A stretch of 64,000 nucleotides of DNA from Indolivaga macrotermitis. Lineage in GTDB: Bacteria; Bacteroidota; Bacteroidia; Bacteroidales; Dysgonomonadaceae. The stretch is from positions 124,001 to 188,000 of the forward strand of contig NZ_FQUC01000006.1 in NCBI RefSeq assembly GCF_900128985.1. The letters run 5' to 3'. Of the stretch, positions 27,136 to 37,000 are shown one piece after another. Numbering within the stretch: position 1 is the first letter of the stretch; each line of letters begins with the position of its first letter. A program made the translations under genes and the position numbers. The notes below the pieces were generated by a model, which saw nothing but the letters and a program-made list of their open reading frames with translations, was not told where the DNA came from and searched no databases.

Positions 27136-27723
27136 ATGCGAAGTTTAATTTTAATACTATCTCTGACATGGGCAATATTCCCGGTATCAGCATGTTCAAC
27201 CCCCAATAATAGATCTGAATCAGAAACAACTCCTGAGGTAACAAACCGTAAAATCCTTATAGCTTATTTCAGCTGGGGTGGAAGTACTCAACAAGTCGCT
27301 GAAAATATAGCGGAGCATACCGGAGGAACGCTATTCAAAATTGAAACAGTAAATTCCTACCCTACAGACTATGTTCCATGTACTGAAGTGGCAAAAGTTG
27401 AACGTGATGAAGGTATCCGTCCCGAATTAAAAACTGTTGTTGAAAATATGGAACAATACGATACCATTTTTATCGGTTGTCCGGTTTGGTGGCATACAGC
27501 ACCAATGGCTATCTGGTCATTCCTCGAAAATGAAAATTATAATTTTAAAGGAAAAACTATCATTCCATTCTGTACATATGCTGCCACTTACAGGGATGAA
27601 ACATTAGCAAAAATAGTAGAACTTACACCTGATTCTAAACATCTCAAAGGTTTTGGAACAACCGATAAAAATGCAGATGTAACGGGTTGGCTGAAAGAGA
27701 TAGGTATCGTTTCTAATAAATAA
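27136..27723 (+). CDS. Exported flavodoxin-like lipoprotein
   Basis: 195 residues. The N-terminus has a hydrophobic helix and a lipobox-like VSAC (Cys20) followed by a low-complexity linker and then a flavodoxin domain from about residue 40: KILIAYFSWGGSTQQVAENI (phosphate-binding loop), IFIGCPVWWHTAPMAI and IIPFCTYAATYRDET, all as in the flavodoxin_4 group. FMN binding is expected. Export of a flavodoxin is unusual because the cytoplasmic reductants that feed such proteins are not available there. Second gene of the operon; 10 bases to the next. Confidence 0.88.
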   Translation: MRSLILILSLTWAIFPVSACSTPNNRSESETTPEVTNRKILIAYFSWGGSTQQVAENIAEHTGGTLFKIETVNSYPTDYVPCTEVAKVERDEGIRPELKTVVENMEQYDTIFIGCPVWWHTAPMAIWSFLENENYNFKGKTIIPFCTYAATYRDETLAKIVELTPDSKHLKGFGTTDKNADVTGWLKEIGIVSNK

Positions 27724-27733
27724 AAAACTATAG

Positions 27734-28201
27734 ATGGAAAAGAAAGTATTAAAAAACAAACTGTTGCTGTTTATTTTAAGTATAGTGATGAGTATACCTG
27801 TTGCTTATGCACAAGAGACAACCTATGATGAGAAAACAAAGCAGGAGCTTATTGACTTATCGAAACAAAAATGGCAATGGATGGCAGATAAAAAGATAGA
27901 ATCACTGGATGAGCTTTTTCATCAGGAATCCGTTTTTGTCCATATGGGTGCAACGATGAACAAAGAACAGGAATTGAATACAATCAGAAGTGGTGGAATC
28001 CAATATAAACATACCGAAATACAAGAAACTTCTATACGATTTGTGGGTAATACGGCTATTGTCCTTAATAAGATACGCCTGACAGCTATTGTCGGAGGCA
28101 ATGAAGTCGTCAATCCTTTCATGGTTACAGAAGTGTACGTGCCGATAGAGGGAAAATGGAAGTTAGGTTCATTATCCTTCACCAGGTTATTGGGGAACTA
28201 A
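27734..28201 (+). CDS. Exported SnoaL/NTF2-like protein
   Basis: 155 residues. Signal peptide (LLLFILSIVMSIPVAYAQ, cleavage about 26) and then a compact alpha+beta barrel of the DUF4440/SnoaL-type NTF2 fold (helix EEL... DLSKQKWQWMADKKIESLDELFHQESVFVH; strands TAIVLNKIRLTAIV and MVTEVYVPIEGKWKLGSLSF). Such domains bind small hydrophobic ligands or isomerise them. Third gene of the operon. The ligand is unknown. Confidence 0.82.
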   Translation: MEKKVLKNKLLLFILSIVMSIPVAYAQETTYDEKTKQELIDLSKQKWQWMADKKIESLDELFHQESVFVHMGATMNKEQELNTIRSGGIQYKHTEIQETSIRFVGNTAIVLNKIRLTAIVGGNEVVNPFMVTEVYVPIEGKWKLGSLSFTRLLGN

Positions 28202-28230
28202 TAGTATTCACATTAATAAAATAAAACGAA

Positions 28231-29175
28231 ATGAAAAATATAAAATATTGTTTTCCATTGATCGCATTATTCCTATTCAATATTATTGGTCAAGTGAATG
28301 CGCAAGAAAAGAAAGTAAATATACCAACCATAAAACTGAATAATGGATTGGAAATGCCTCAGTTCGGACTCGGAACTTTCAATACGCCATCAAACGAAGT
28401 TGCTAAAGAAGCAGTCTTAGTGGCTTTCCGAAGCGGTTACCGACATGTAGATACTGCCCATGCTTATAATAACGAAAGTGCCATCGGTGAAGCTATAAAG
28501 GAAAGTGGCATCCCACGTGAAGAATTATGGATTACAAGCAAACTGTGGCCATCCGATTATGCAAATGGCAATACCCTCGAATCTATCAACAAAATGCTTG
28601 AACGCCTTCAGACAGACTATATCGACTTACTGTATATACACCAGCCTGTAGGTAACTATGAAGAGGCATGGATAGAGATGGAGAAAGCTGTTGCTTCCGG
28701 AAAAGTACGTTCATTGGGGATCAGTAATTTTGACGCTACAGATGAAGGTTTTCACGCCATTGTGGATAATATGAAAATTAAACCTGTTGCGATGCAAATT
28801 GAATGCCATCCTTATGCGCAGCGCAAAAATGTACAGGAGAAATTAAAAAGTTACGGCATCGCTCAGGAATGCTGGTATCCGTTAGGAAGTGGAAACAAGG
28901 ATCTACTCGCAGATCCGGTTATAAAAAAGATTGCTGATTCACATGGTAAGACTACGGCACAGATTATTATCCGTTGGCATATACAAGAAGGTTTCTCCGT
29001 AATTCCCGGAGCAACCAATCCTGATTATATCAAGGAAAACATAAGCATTTTTGATTTTGCTTTAAGCGATGACGAGATGACAGCTATGCGTTCGCTTAAT
29101 AAAGAAAAACGTTTTTTCAACATGACTTATGAGCAGGTTAAAGAAATGGCAACTAATTGGGTATTGGAAGATTAA
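28231..29175 (+). CDS. Aldo/keto reductase with signal peptide
   Basis: 314 residues. After a predicted signal peptide (ALFLFNIIGQVNAQ, about 25) the protein is a complete DkgA-like aldo/keto reductase: tetrad Asp74, Tyr79 (HVDTAHAYNNE), Lys104 (ITSKLW), His137 (LLYIHQPV), and a C-terminal cofactor region (AQIIIRWHIQEGFSVIPGA). The family reduces aldehydes and ketones with NADPH. The presence of an export signal on an NADPH-dependent enzyme is the odd point, unless the peptide is not used or an internal start is used (no in-frame ATG is close to the mature N-terminus before Met42). Fourth gene of the operon. Confidence 0.9.
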   Translation: MKNIKYCFPLIALFLFNIIGQVNAQEKKVNIPTIKLNNGLEMPQFGLGTFNTPSNEVAKEAVLVAFRSGYRHVDTAHAYNNESAIGEAIKESGIPREELWITSKLWPSDYANGNTLESINKMLERLQTDYIDLLYIHQPVGNYEEAWIEMEKAVASGKVRSLGISNFDATDEGFHAIVDNMKIKPVAMQIECHPYAQRKNVQEKLKSYGIAQECWYPLGSGNKDLLADPVIKKIADSHGKTTAQIIIRWHIQEGFSVIPGATNPDYIKENISIFDFALSDDEMTAMRSLNKEKRFFNMTYEQVKEMATNWVLED

Positions 29176-29197
29176 TAGTATAATCAAAAAATAACGC

Positions 29198-30868
29198 ATG
29201 AGAAAAATAGATTTATACATTGGAATAATAATATTGTTGCTGGGAGTATCCGGTAACACAAATGCACAAGATATGTTAAGTAAAAAACAAGAAAAAATAG
29301 TAACTATCTCCGCCTTTACTGCGAGGGGTGATTTAGATAAACTAAAACCGGAATTGGTTGCAGGACTTGAAGCTGGATTAACAGTCAACGAAATTAAAGA
29401 AGTCTTGGTGCACCTATATGCTTACTCCGGATTTCCGAGAAGCCTTCGTGGGTTGCAAACCTTTATGAGTGTACTGGATGAACGTAAAACAGCAGGCATA
29501 AGCGATAACTGGGGGCGTGAAGCATCGCCCATCACCGATACCCGCGACAAGTATGAACGTGGAAAAGATATACTTTCCGAACTTCAAGGCATCATACCGC
29601 CCGAAGGAAGGGCAACGGCAGGTTATGCAGGCTTCAGCCCTGAAATAGAAACATTCCTCAAAGAACACCTTTTTGCCGATATCTTTGAGCGTGATGTACT
29701 GACTTATGCACAACGTGAAATGGTAACCGTTTCGGTGATAGCAAGTTTAGGAGGATTAGAACCGATGTTAAACTCTCACATGAATCTCTCGTTGAACGTA
29801 GGGATAACTCCTCAGCAGTTACAGCAAATGATAAACATCATTGAAGTGAATATCAGTAAAGAAAATGCAGATGCTGCAAACGTTGTATTAAATGAGTTAT
29901 TACAAAGTAAAGGATTGAGCATAGACACGGAACTAACAGAAATGGTAAATGGTGTCAAGGTAGTGAAAGTATCTTTCCCGAATAGGTTTTACAATAATGT
30001 AGTAGGCAATCTCTGCTTTCCACCTAATTATGATGCCAATAAGGAATATTCAGCCATTGTTATCGGTCACCCCTTCGGTGGTGTCAAAGAGCAAACCTCA
30101 GGACTGCATGCACTGAAAATGGCTGAACTGGGTTATATCACCCTTGCTTTTGATGCTACTCATTACGGAGAAAGCGGCGGCTATCCACGTTATATAGAAT
30201 CACCAGAAGCACGGGTAGAAGATTTTAGTGCAGCAGTAGATTTCCTAAGTAATCATCAAAACGTAGATGCTAACCGTATTGGGGTAGTCGGTATCTGCGG
30301 AGGTGGCGGCTATTCTGTCAGCGCAGCCCAAATCGATCACAGGATAAAAGCAGTTGCAACGATTAGTATGTATGACATGGGACGTGCCCGCCGTCAGGGA
30401 TTGGGTGATGTACTTACCTACGAACAACGAATGAAAACACTGGACGATATAGGTGAGCAACGTACCAAAGAATTTGCAGGACAAGCAAAAAAGGATATTG
30501 TCGCCATCCCGACTCAATTAAGTGAAAACGATACAGAGAACACTCGTGAATTTTTCGATTATTACCGTACTCCACGCGGCGGGCATCCTAATTCAACAGC
30601 GAGCTATTCGTTTACCAGCCTTGCTCCAATGATGAATTTCTTCCCATTCGTACAAATAGAAACTATTTCACCAAGACCGTTATTGTTTATCGTAGGAGAA
30701 CGTGCTGTATCCGCTTACTTTAGTGAAGATGCTTACAGCAGAGCCGCTGAACCGAAAGAATTGTTTGTCATACCTAATGCTTCGCATGTGGATTTATACG
30801 ACAAACCGGAGTATCAGGCTATATCGTTACTAAAGCTAGACTCCTTTTTTAAACAATATCTGAAATAA
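29198..30868 (+). CDS. Exported fusion of carboxymuconolactone decarboxylase-like and alpha/beta hydrolase domains
   Basis: 556 residues. Signal peptide (IIILLLGVSGNTNAQ, about 24); two CMD/AhpD-like helical units at about 30-110 and 145-225 (VTISAFTARGDLDKLKPEL and REMVTVSVIASLGGLEPML); then an alpha/beta hydrolase from about 250 to the end. The CMD units lack the CxxC redox pair of AhpD. The hydrolase elbow is VGICGGGGYSV, with Cys at the nucleophile position as in dienelactone hydrolases, and a late His in NASHVDLYD. Such fusions recur in Bacteroidetes. Activity could be lactone or ester cleavage coupled to decarboxylation; that is inference. Confidence 0.88.
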   Translation: MRKIDLYIGIIILLLGVSGNTNAQDMLSKKQEKIVTISAFTARGDLDKLKPELVAGLEAGLTVNEIKEVLVHLYAYSGFPRSLRGLQTFMSVLDERKTAGISDNWGREASPITDTRDKYERGKDILSELQGIIPPEGRATAGYAGFSPEIETFLKEHLFADIFERDVLTYAQREMVTVSVIASLGGLEPMLNSHMNLSLNVGITPQQLQQMINIIEVNISKENADAANVVLNELLQSKGLSIDTELTEMVNGVKVVKVSFPNRFYNNVVGNLCFPPNYDANKEYSAIVIGHPFGGVKEQTSGLHALKMAELGYITLAFDATHYGESGGYPRYIESPEARVEDFSAAVDFLSNHQNVDANRIGVVGICGGGGYSVSAAQIDHRIKAVATISMYDMGRARRQGLGDVLTYEQRMKTLDDIGEQRTKEFAGQAKKDIVAIPTQLSENDTENTREFFDYYRTPRGGHPNSTASYSFTSLAPMMNFFPFVQIETISPRPLLFIVGERAVSAYFSEDAYSRAAEPKELFVIPNASHVDLYDKPEYQAISLLKLDSFFKQYLK

Positions 30869-30884
30869 TAGCAAACGATAATAT

Positions 30885-31400
30885 ATGAAGATGATTAGTA
30901 TAGTTATAATAGCAGTAACAGTATTTGCCTTGACATCCTGCAATAATGCAAATACAACAAAAGATGAGCCGGTAGGTGCTCAAACAGAGAAAGAACTTAT
31001 CTTCGAAAGGGGCGATAAAATAGACAGTCCCAATTTCACAGGCAACGCATGGCTGAATAATCTGGTTACTGCTGACGACGAGAATCAAAATGCAGTAGGT
31101 AGTGTAACCTTTGCACCGGGAGCCCGTACAAGCTGGCACTCACATCCGGCAGGACAAATTATACTTGCTCTGGCTGGCGTAGGTTATTATCAGGAAAAAG
31201 GGAAACTAGTAGAGATTATCCGCAAAGGGGAAGTCGTAAAATGCCCGCATAATATACCTCACTGGCACGGAGCAAGTCCCGACAGCAAGTTTATACAGGT
31301 GGCTATCACCGGAAGAGAAAACGGACCTACAGCATGGTTTGAACCTGTAACTGATGATGAATATAACAGTTACATAAATAATAAAGATAAAAATAAATGA
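30885..31400 (+). CDS. Exported cupin lipoprotein
   Basis: 171 residues with lipobox LTSC (Cys18). One cupin domain follows: motif 1 TSWHSHPAGQIILAL (His ligands) and motif 2 CPHNIPHWHGA. The metal site His-x-His...His is present. Small cupins of this type accompany CMD proteins and aldo/keto reductases in other bacteria. Last gene of the operon, 16 bases behind the fusion gene, followed by a bidirectional terminator. Confidence 0.88.
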   Translation: MKMISIVIIAVTVFALTSCNNANTTKDEPVGAQTEKELIFERGDKIDSPNFTGNAWLNNLVTADDENQNAVGSVTFAPGARTSWHSHPAGQIILALAGVGYYQEKGKLVEIIRKGEVVKCPHNIPHWHGASPDSKFIQVAITGRENGPTAWFEPVTDDEYNSYINNKDKNK

Positions 31401-31496
31401 AGACAGTTAAATTAAATAACGCGTTACAAAGCGGGGATATAACTCTTGTTTATAGACAATGGTAAAAAAGCTTATTAATTCACTAATCAAAACAAA

Positions 31497-31529
31497 AAAC
31501 CCCTCTAAAATGGTATTTTGGAGGGGTTT
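31497..31529. terminator. Bidirectional terminator between the redox operon and the metal-efflux operon
   Basis: 14-bp stem (31497-31510 with 31516-31529; arm AAACCCCTCTAAAA, one G-T pair) with a 5-nt loop, T-rich on both outer sides. Confidence 0.88.
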
Positions 31530-31566
31530 CTCATTTTCAGTAAAGAACTTTAGTTTCAATCATATA

Positions 31567-32763
31567 TTAATGCCCATGTTCACCATGATCACTGGCCATT
31601 GATGCTATATAAAAGGCATTGGCAGTAACAATAGTTACATCATCCTTCAATTGATTGACGGGAGTAATCTGTGTAAAACCCAACTCACTAATCCCTGTTA
31701 TAACTTCTTCCCGTTTGAAATGATAATTTTTCCCTTCCTGTCCGTTTTCTTTATCTTCAAGTACAAAAATGTATTTTTTCCCTTCACTGCTTATAACTGC
31801 ATCATTGGGGACGGCCGGCGTTTTCTGTTTTCCTGTATTAATCAATCCTGTAGCATACATACCCGGTATTAATTCAATACTACCCTGATTCTTAATTCGG
31901 ACATGTACTAATATTGCTTTTGATTCACTCTCGAAAGATTTGTTGATTTCGTAAATTTCACCTTTCAGATTTACTCCGGGTTGATTAGTTAGTAGAATAT
32001 CTACTTCCTGACCTATTTTTACGGCGTTTATATCTTTCTCAAAAACTTTCATATCACAATGTATCGCCGAATTATCTGATACACTCATCAACGATGTTTG
32101 GGTATCGACATAACTCCCGGTACTGATATTTATTTTCCTCACAGTTCCTGATATCGGAGATTTAATAGGAATTTGAGTGACCATATTACCTGCCGAAACC
32201 TGTTCGGGACTGATGGACAATTGACGTAATTGTTTCTCTAATCCTATAAGCTGAGCCTTTGCTATTTCGTAGGCAGCAGTAGCTTGCTGAAATGTTTTTT
32301 GAACACCTGCTCCCTGAGACGACAGCTCTTTTTGCCTGTTATATTCCTGTTCTGCAATCAACGCTTCTTTCCGTGATGTCAGGTAATTTTTTTGAAGTTC
32401 CACTATCTCGGTATTTTCGAGATAGGCAACAGCTTGCCCTGCCGAAACTCGTTTACCTTCAATCACTAATACCTGTTTTATTATTCCGCCGACAAGTGAT
32501 GTAACTTCTGCTTTCTTCTGGGGATCGAGGTCCATTTCTCCGTTTACCCGTATTACACTATTCAGTTCTCTCTGTTCTATTTTCCCCAACTGAATACCAA
32601 CAGCATCCATTTGTACTTCCGAAACAGCTATTTTTTCTGATTCGCCCTCATGAGTTTGTTCAGTATTTTCTTCCGAAGCTCCACCGTTCTCTGGCTTATT
32701 CTGTCCACATGACATCAATAATATCAAAGACAGGCTTATTAAGGATATATATATTCTCTTCAT
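31567..32763 (-). CDS. Heavy-metal RND efflux periplasmic adaptor (CzcB/CusB-like), system 1
   Basis: 398 residues, lipoprotein (LLMSC, Cys19). It has the membrane-fusion layout: barrel/lipoyl half (GGIIKQVLVIEGKRVSAGQAVAYLE), alpha-helical hairpin (about 120-180), second lipoyl half (IPIKSPISGTVRKINISTGSYV) and a membrane-proximal domain. The last residues (SDHGEHGH) are His-rich, a likely metal-binding tail. It lies four bases behind the outer-membrane gene and is last of the operon. It links the RND pump to the outer-membrane channel. Metal specificity is unknown. Confidence 0.9.
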   Translation of the reverse strand: MKRIYISLISLSLILLMSCGQNKPENGGASEENTEQTHEGESEKIAVSEVQMDAVGIQLGKIEQRELNSVIRVNGEMDLDPQKKAEVTSLVGGIIKQVLVIEGKRVSAGQAVAYLENTEIVELQKNYLTSRKEALIAEQEYNRQKELSSQGAGVQKTFQQATAAYEIAKAQLIGLEKQLRQLSISPEQVSAGNMVTQIPIKSPISGTVRKINISTGSYVDTQTSLMSVSDNSAIHCDMKVFEKDINAVKIGQEVDILLTNQPGVNLKGEIYEINKSFESESKAILVHVRIKNQGSIELIPGMYATGLINTGKQKTPAVPNDAVISSEGKKYIFVLEDKENGQEGKNYHFKREEVITGISELGFTQITPVNQLKDDVTIVTANAFYIASMASDHGEHGH

Positions 32764-32767
32764 AATT

Positions 32768-34021
32768 TTATTTGTTTCCTTGTATATAGTTTAACATAAT
32801 GATTGTCTGGTTATAGTCATTCACCGCTTTGGCTCGTTGTAAGTGAATCTCAACAGCTGTTTTCAAATTCTGAATATACTCCAGATAACCTATTTCGCCT
32901 TTCTCGTACGATATTTGAGATATACGGGTGATATCATCCGCCTGGGTGATTCCCTGAGAAGTATAGTAATCCAGACTGTTCTTTGCTTTAAGATAGTCGT
33001 TGATGTACATCTGATATTGTTTTTGCATAGCCTGTGCAACTTCTTCCTGTTGTACTCTTGCCATCTCGACTTCCTTTTTAGCCACTTTGGTTTTAGCTTT
33101 TTGTTCTCCGAAGAACAACGGAATACTGATACCGACTTCAAATCCCATAAAGTTTCCTTTATCAAAACGCTCCCTTTCGACATCATACGGATTAAAACCT
33201 TTTATAAGAAACTGGTTTTTAAGTACAAAGCTGAAACTTGGCAGATATCCCTGCTTAACCACATTCAGATTCTTTTCACTTACTTCCTTCTGGTTTTGCA
33301 TCACCCTGCCGATAGGAGTTTGTTCCGCACTGAAACTATTGAATGGATAATTTGCTTCCATCACAGGCTGCTCGGATTCAAGAGGAGACACTGATACCTC
33401 AGCATTCATCCAACGCTGCAAGGTAAGCTGTATATTCTGATAATCTTTCTCAGCTTTTTGCAACTCTATTTTATTCTCGTTATACAACCTTTCAGCATTC
33501 ATTTGTTCCAAACGACTTGTTTCACCTACTCTGAATTTAGTCGATGCCAAAAACAAGAATTTCGAATATATGTTATCCTGATCCTGCAGAATCTTAATAT
33601 TCTCTTTTGCATACAGTAACTGATAATATGTTGCAGTAATCTCTTTTACAAGTTCGTTACGCGTTACTTCGAGGTTACTACGTTCAAGGTTTGTTTCCGC
33701 CTTAAGCAATTTACTGCGAGTCGTATATACTGTCGGAAAATCGAAATCCTGACTTAATGAAATACTATTATCAGGACTGCCCCCCGAAGTCGGATCCTGA
33801 CTCAATGAAAAACCAGTCTTCTCTATATTGAATGCTGTACCCTGCAAATCCTTTGCTCTTTCTATAGATATTCTGCCGGACTTCATGGTTAGATTATTTT
33901 CCATTGCCAGGCGGATACATTCGTCCAATGTACTCACATTCCCTTGTGCCGAAACGCCTGATGGTACAATAAGCAGTATCACAAGAAGTGCAAGTATTGA
34001 TATATTTATTTTCGTTTTCAT
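32768..34021 (-). CDS. Outer-membrane efflux protein (TolC/CzcC family), system 1
   Basis: 417 residues. Signal peptide (VSAQ at about 26), then two TolC-type repeats (STLDECIRLAMENNLTMKSG... and the second around NVVKQGYLPSFSFVLKNQF), and the terminal repeat LEYIQNLKTAVEIHLQRAKAV. It forms the outer-membrane exit duct. It overlaps the RND pump gene by four bases (ATGA), showing translational coupling. Confidence 0.9.
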   Translation of the reverse strand: MKTKINISILALLVILLIVPSGVSAQGNVSTLDECIRLAMENNLTMKSGRISIERAKDLQGTAFNIEKTGFSLSQDPTSGGSPDNSISLSQDFDFPTVYTTRSKLLKAETNLERSNLEVTRNELVKEITATYYQLLYAKENIKILQDQDNIYSKFLFLASTKFRVGETSRLEQMNAERLYNENKIELQKAEKDYQNIQLTLQRWMNAEVSVSPLESEQPVMEANYPFNSFSAEQTPIGRVMQNQKEVSEKNLNVVKQGYLPSFSFVLKNQFLIKGFNPYDVERERFDKGNFMGFEVGISIPLFFGEQKAKTKVAKKEVEMARVQQEEVAQAMQKQYQMYINDYLKAKNSLDYYTSQGITQADDITRISQISYEKGEIGYLEYIQNLKTAVEIHLQRAKAVNDYNQTIIMLNYIQGNK

Positions 34022-37000
34022 AACTCCTTTTCCTTTTTTGTGAATGTTTTATATATAGAAGGCAAGACAACTAACGTAAGTACCGTTGCGGTTAGCAAGC
34101 CTCCGATAACAACAGTAGCTAACGGCCTCTGAACTTCGGCTCCGTCACTCGTTGACAGAGCCATCGGTAAGAATCCGAGCGATGCTACAAGAGCTGTCAT
34201 AATTACAGGACGAAGACGTAACATACACCCTTTAATGACCCTTTCCTTTATATCCTTAACACCTTCTTTTTCGAATATGTTAAACTGTCCGATAAGTACG
34301 ATACCATTCAATACGGCCACACCAAAGAGTGCTATAAAGCCGACGCCCGCCGAAATACTGAAAGGCATTCCCCTGATCCATAAGGCGAAAATACCGCCGA
34401 TAGCTGATAGAGGTATAGCCGTAAACACAAACAAAGACTCTTTGACGCTTTTCAATGTAGCGTACAATAGAAATAATATCAGTAGCAATGCCAATGGTAC
34501 GGCTACCATTAGCCTGTCCTTTGCTTCTTTCAGATTTTGGAACTGTCCGCCGTATGTATAATAATACCCTGCCGGTAACTTAAACTCTTTATCTAGTATC
34601 TTCTGAATATCATATACAGTATTCTGTACATCGCGCCCTCTTACATTAAAACCGACATAAATACGCCTTTCGGCATCTTCACGGGTTACCTGTGCAGGTG
34701 CATCCTGATATTTTATTTCAGCTACCTGTGCAAGTGGTATGGAACCACCCGATTGAAGAGGCAGATATAGATTTTCCAGAGAACTGATATCGTTCCTTAA
34801 ATCTTTTTCCATTCGCAATACGAGGTCGAAACGACGATCTTCTTCAAATACATAACCTGCTTCATTTCCCGCAAAAGCTGTCTTTAACACCATATTGGCA
34901 TCTTTGATAGAAATACCGTACTTGGCTAGCTGATCGCGATTATATATCACTTGTATCTGTGGTAACCCCGTAACCTTTTCGACAAAAGGATCGGTAACCC
35001 CTTCCACATTCTTAATAAGAGAAGCTACCTTATTGGCTGCCGAGGCAAGGACGTCAAGGTCATTACCATATATCTTAATTGCCACGTCCTGTTTAATACC
35101 TGTGATCAATTCATTGGTACGCATCTGTATAGGTTGCGTCATTTCTATTTCCAGTCCGGGAATAACACTGACTGCCTCTTCCATCTTTTCCATCAACTCC
35201 TCTTTGGTCTTAGCCGAAGTCCATTCTTTTTTCGGAATCAGGGCAATCATCATATCCGCCCTTTCGATAGGCATCGGGTCTGTAGGAATTTCAGCGCTAC
35301 CTATACGGGATACAGCCTGTTTGACCTCAGGAAACTTGTCTTTTAGAATCTTTTCAGCTTGCGTAGTACTCTTTACCATTTGCGATAATGAGGTTCCCTG
35401 TGCCATACTTATTTCTGCTGCGAAGTCCCCTTCTTCAAGATTCGGTATAAATTCGCCCCCCATTCTGTTGAAAATGAAAAGGCTTACAGCAAAGAGAGCG
35501 ATCATGCTAACAATCAGAGTCTTACTCCAATTAAGGCTTTTAGTTATAATCGGACGGTAAAATTGGCTTATCCTGTTCATCATTTTATCTGAGAAGTTCC
35601 GTTTATGCTCTGTTCTTTTACTTAAAAACAGGGCACTTGCCATCGGCACATAAGTCAGGGATAATATGAATGCTCCGAGTATCGCAAAGAACACGGTCAT
35701 TGCCATGGGTTTGAACATTTTGCCCTCAATACCTACCAATGTGAAAAGTGGTATGTAAACAATCATAATAATAATTTCTCCGAATGCGGCACTGTTCCTT
35801 ATTTTGGAAGCGGAGTCGAACACTTCCGTATCCATTTCCGCTTGTGTTAATAACCGTCCTTTATACCGGTCTTTCATCACACTTATATGGTGGCAGACCG
35901 CTTCGACAATAATCACCGCCCCATCCACAATCAATCCGAAGTCAATAGCCCCAAGACTCATCAGGTTACCACTGACTCCGAAGAGCCTCATCATACCAAA
36001 TGCAAATAGCATGGAAAGCGGGATAACAGAAGCCACGACCAGACCTGCCCTGTAATTTCCCAAGAATAGGACAAGGATAAATATCACAATCAAACCTCCC
36101 TCTATCAGATTCTTGGCAATTGTATGGGTTACTCTATCAACCAGTTGTGTCCGGTCAATAAACGGTTCTATAATAACACCTTCGGGCAAGCTCTTCTGAA
36201 CCTGTTCCATCCGTTCTTTTACATGTTTGATAACTTCCTGAAAGTTTTCTCCTTTCAGCATCAGTGTGATACCTGCTACAACCTCCCCTTCGCCATTGCG
36301 GGTAACGGCTCCGTATCTCATGGAACTGCCAAATTGTACTTTAGCAACATCCCTTATCAATATGGGAGTACCATTTACCGTTTTTACAGGGATTTTCTCT
36401 ATATCTTCCAAAGAGCTGACCAGACCGATGCCACGTATGAAATACTGGTTACTGTATTGTTCTATATAGCTACCTCCTGTATTCTCATTATTGTTTTCGA
36501 GGGCTGTATACATTTCGGGGATGGTTATACCTGCCGCATTCAGTTTATCGGCATTGATGGCTATTTCATATTGTTTTACAAAACCACCCCAGCCACTTAC
36601 TTCGGCAACCCCTTCCGTACCGGAAAGTTGCTTCCGTACAATCCAGTCCTGCATAGTACGCAGATCGGTGATACTGTATTTATCTTCGTATCCTTCTTTT
36701 GCCCGGATTGTATAGTGGTATATTTCTCCCAGTCCAGTGGATATCGGAGCAAGGCTGATTTTCCCCAGACCTTGGGGTATAACCTCTTCGGCTTCTTTCA
36801 ACTGCTGGCTTACCTGTTGACGCGCCCAATATATATCGGCATCTTCCTTAAACACAATAGTGATCACCGAAAGTCCGCTACGGCTGATACTTCTTCTTTC
36901 AACAACTTTAGGAATATTGGCCAGAGCCATTTCCAGAGGAGTAGTAATAAACTGTTCTACCTCCTGCGCTCCCAGTGATGGGGCTTGTGTAATAACCTGT

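Noticed and set aside
31497-31529. Riboswitch-like stem loop near the metal-efflux operon
   Set aside because: Simple stem with T-rich sides between convergent stops, best read as a bidirectional terminator.
32843-33394. 183-codon plus-strand frame
   Set aside because: Antisense to the TolC-like gene and without any recognisable motif.
36124-36978. 284-codon plus-strand frame opposite the system 1 pump
   Set aside because: Lies fully antisense to a well-supported RND gene; composition reflects the complementary frame, no known domain.
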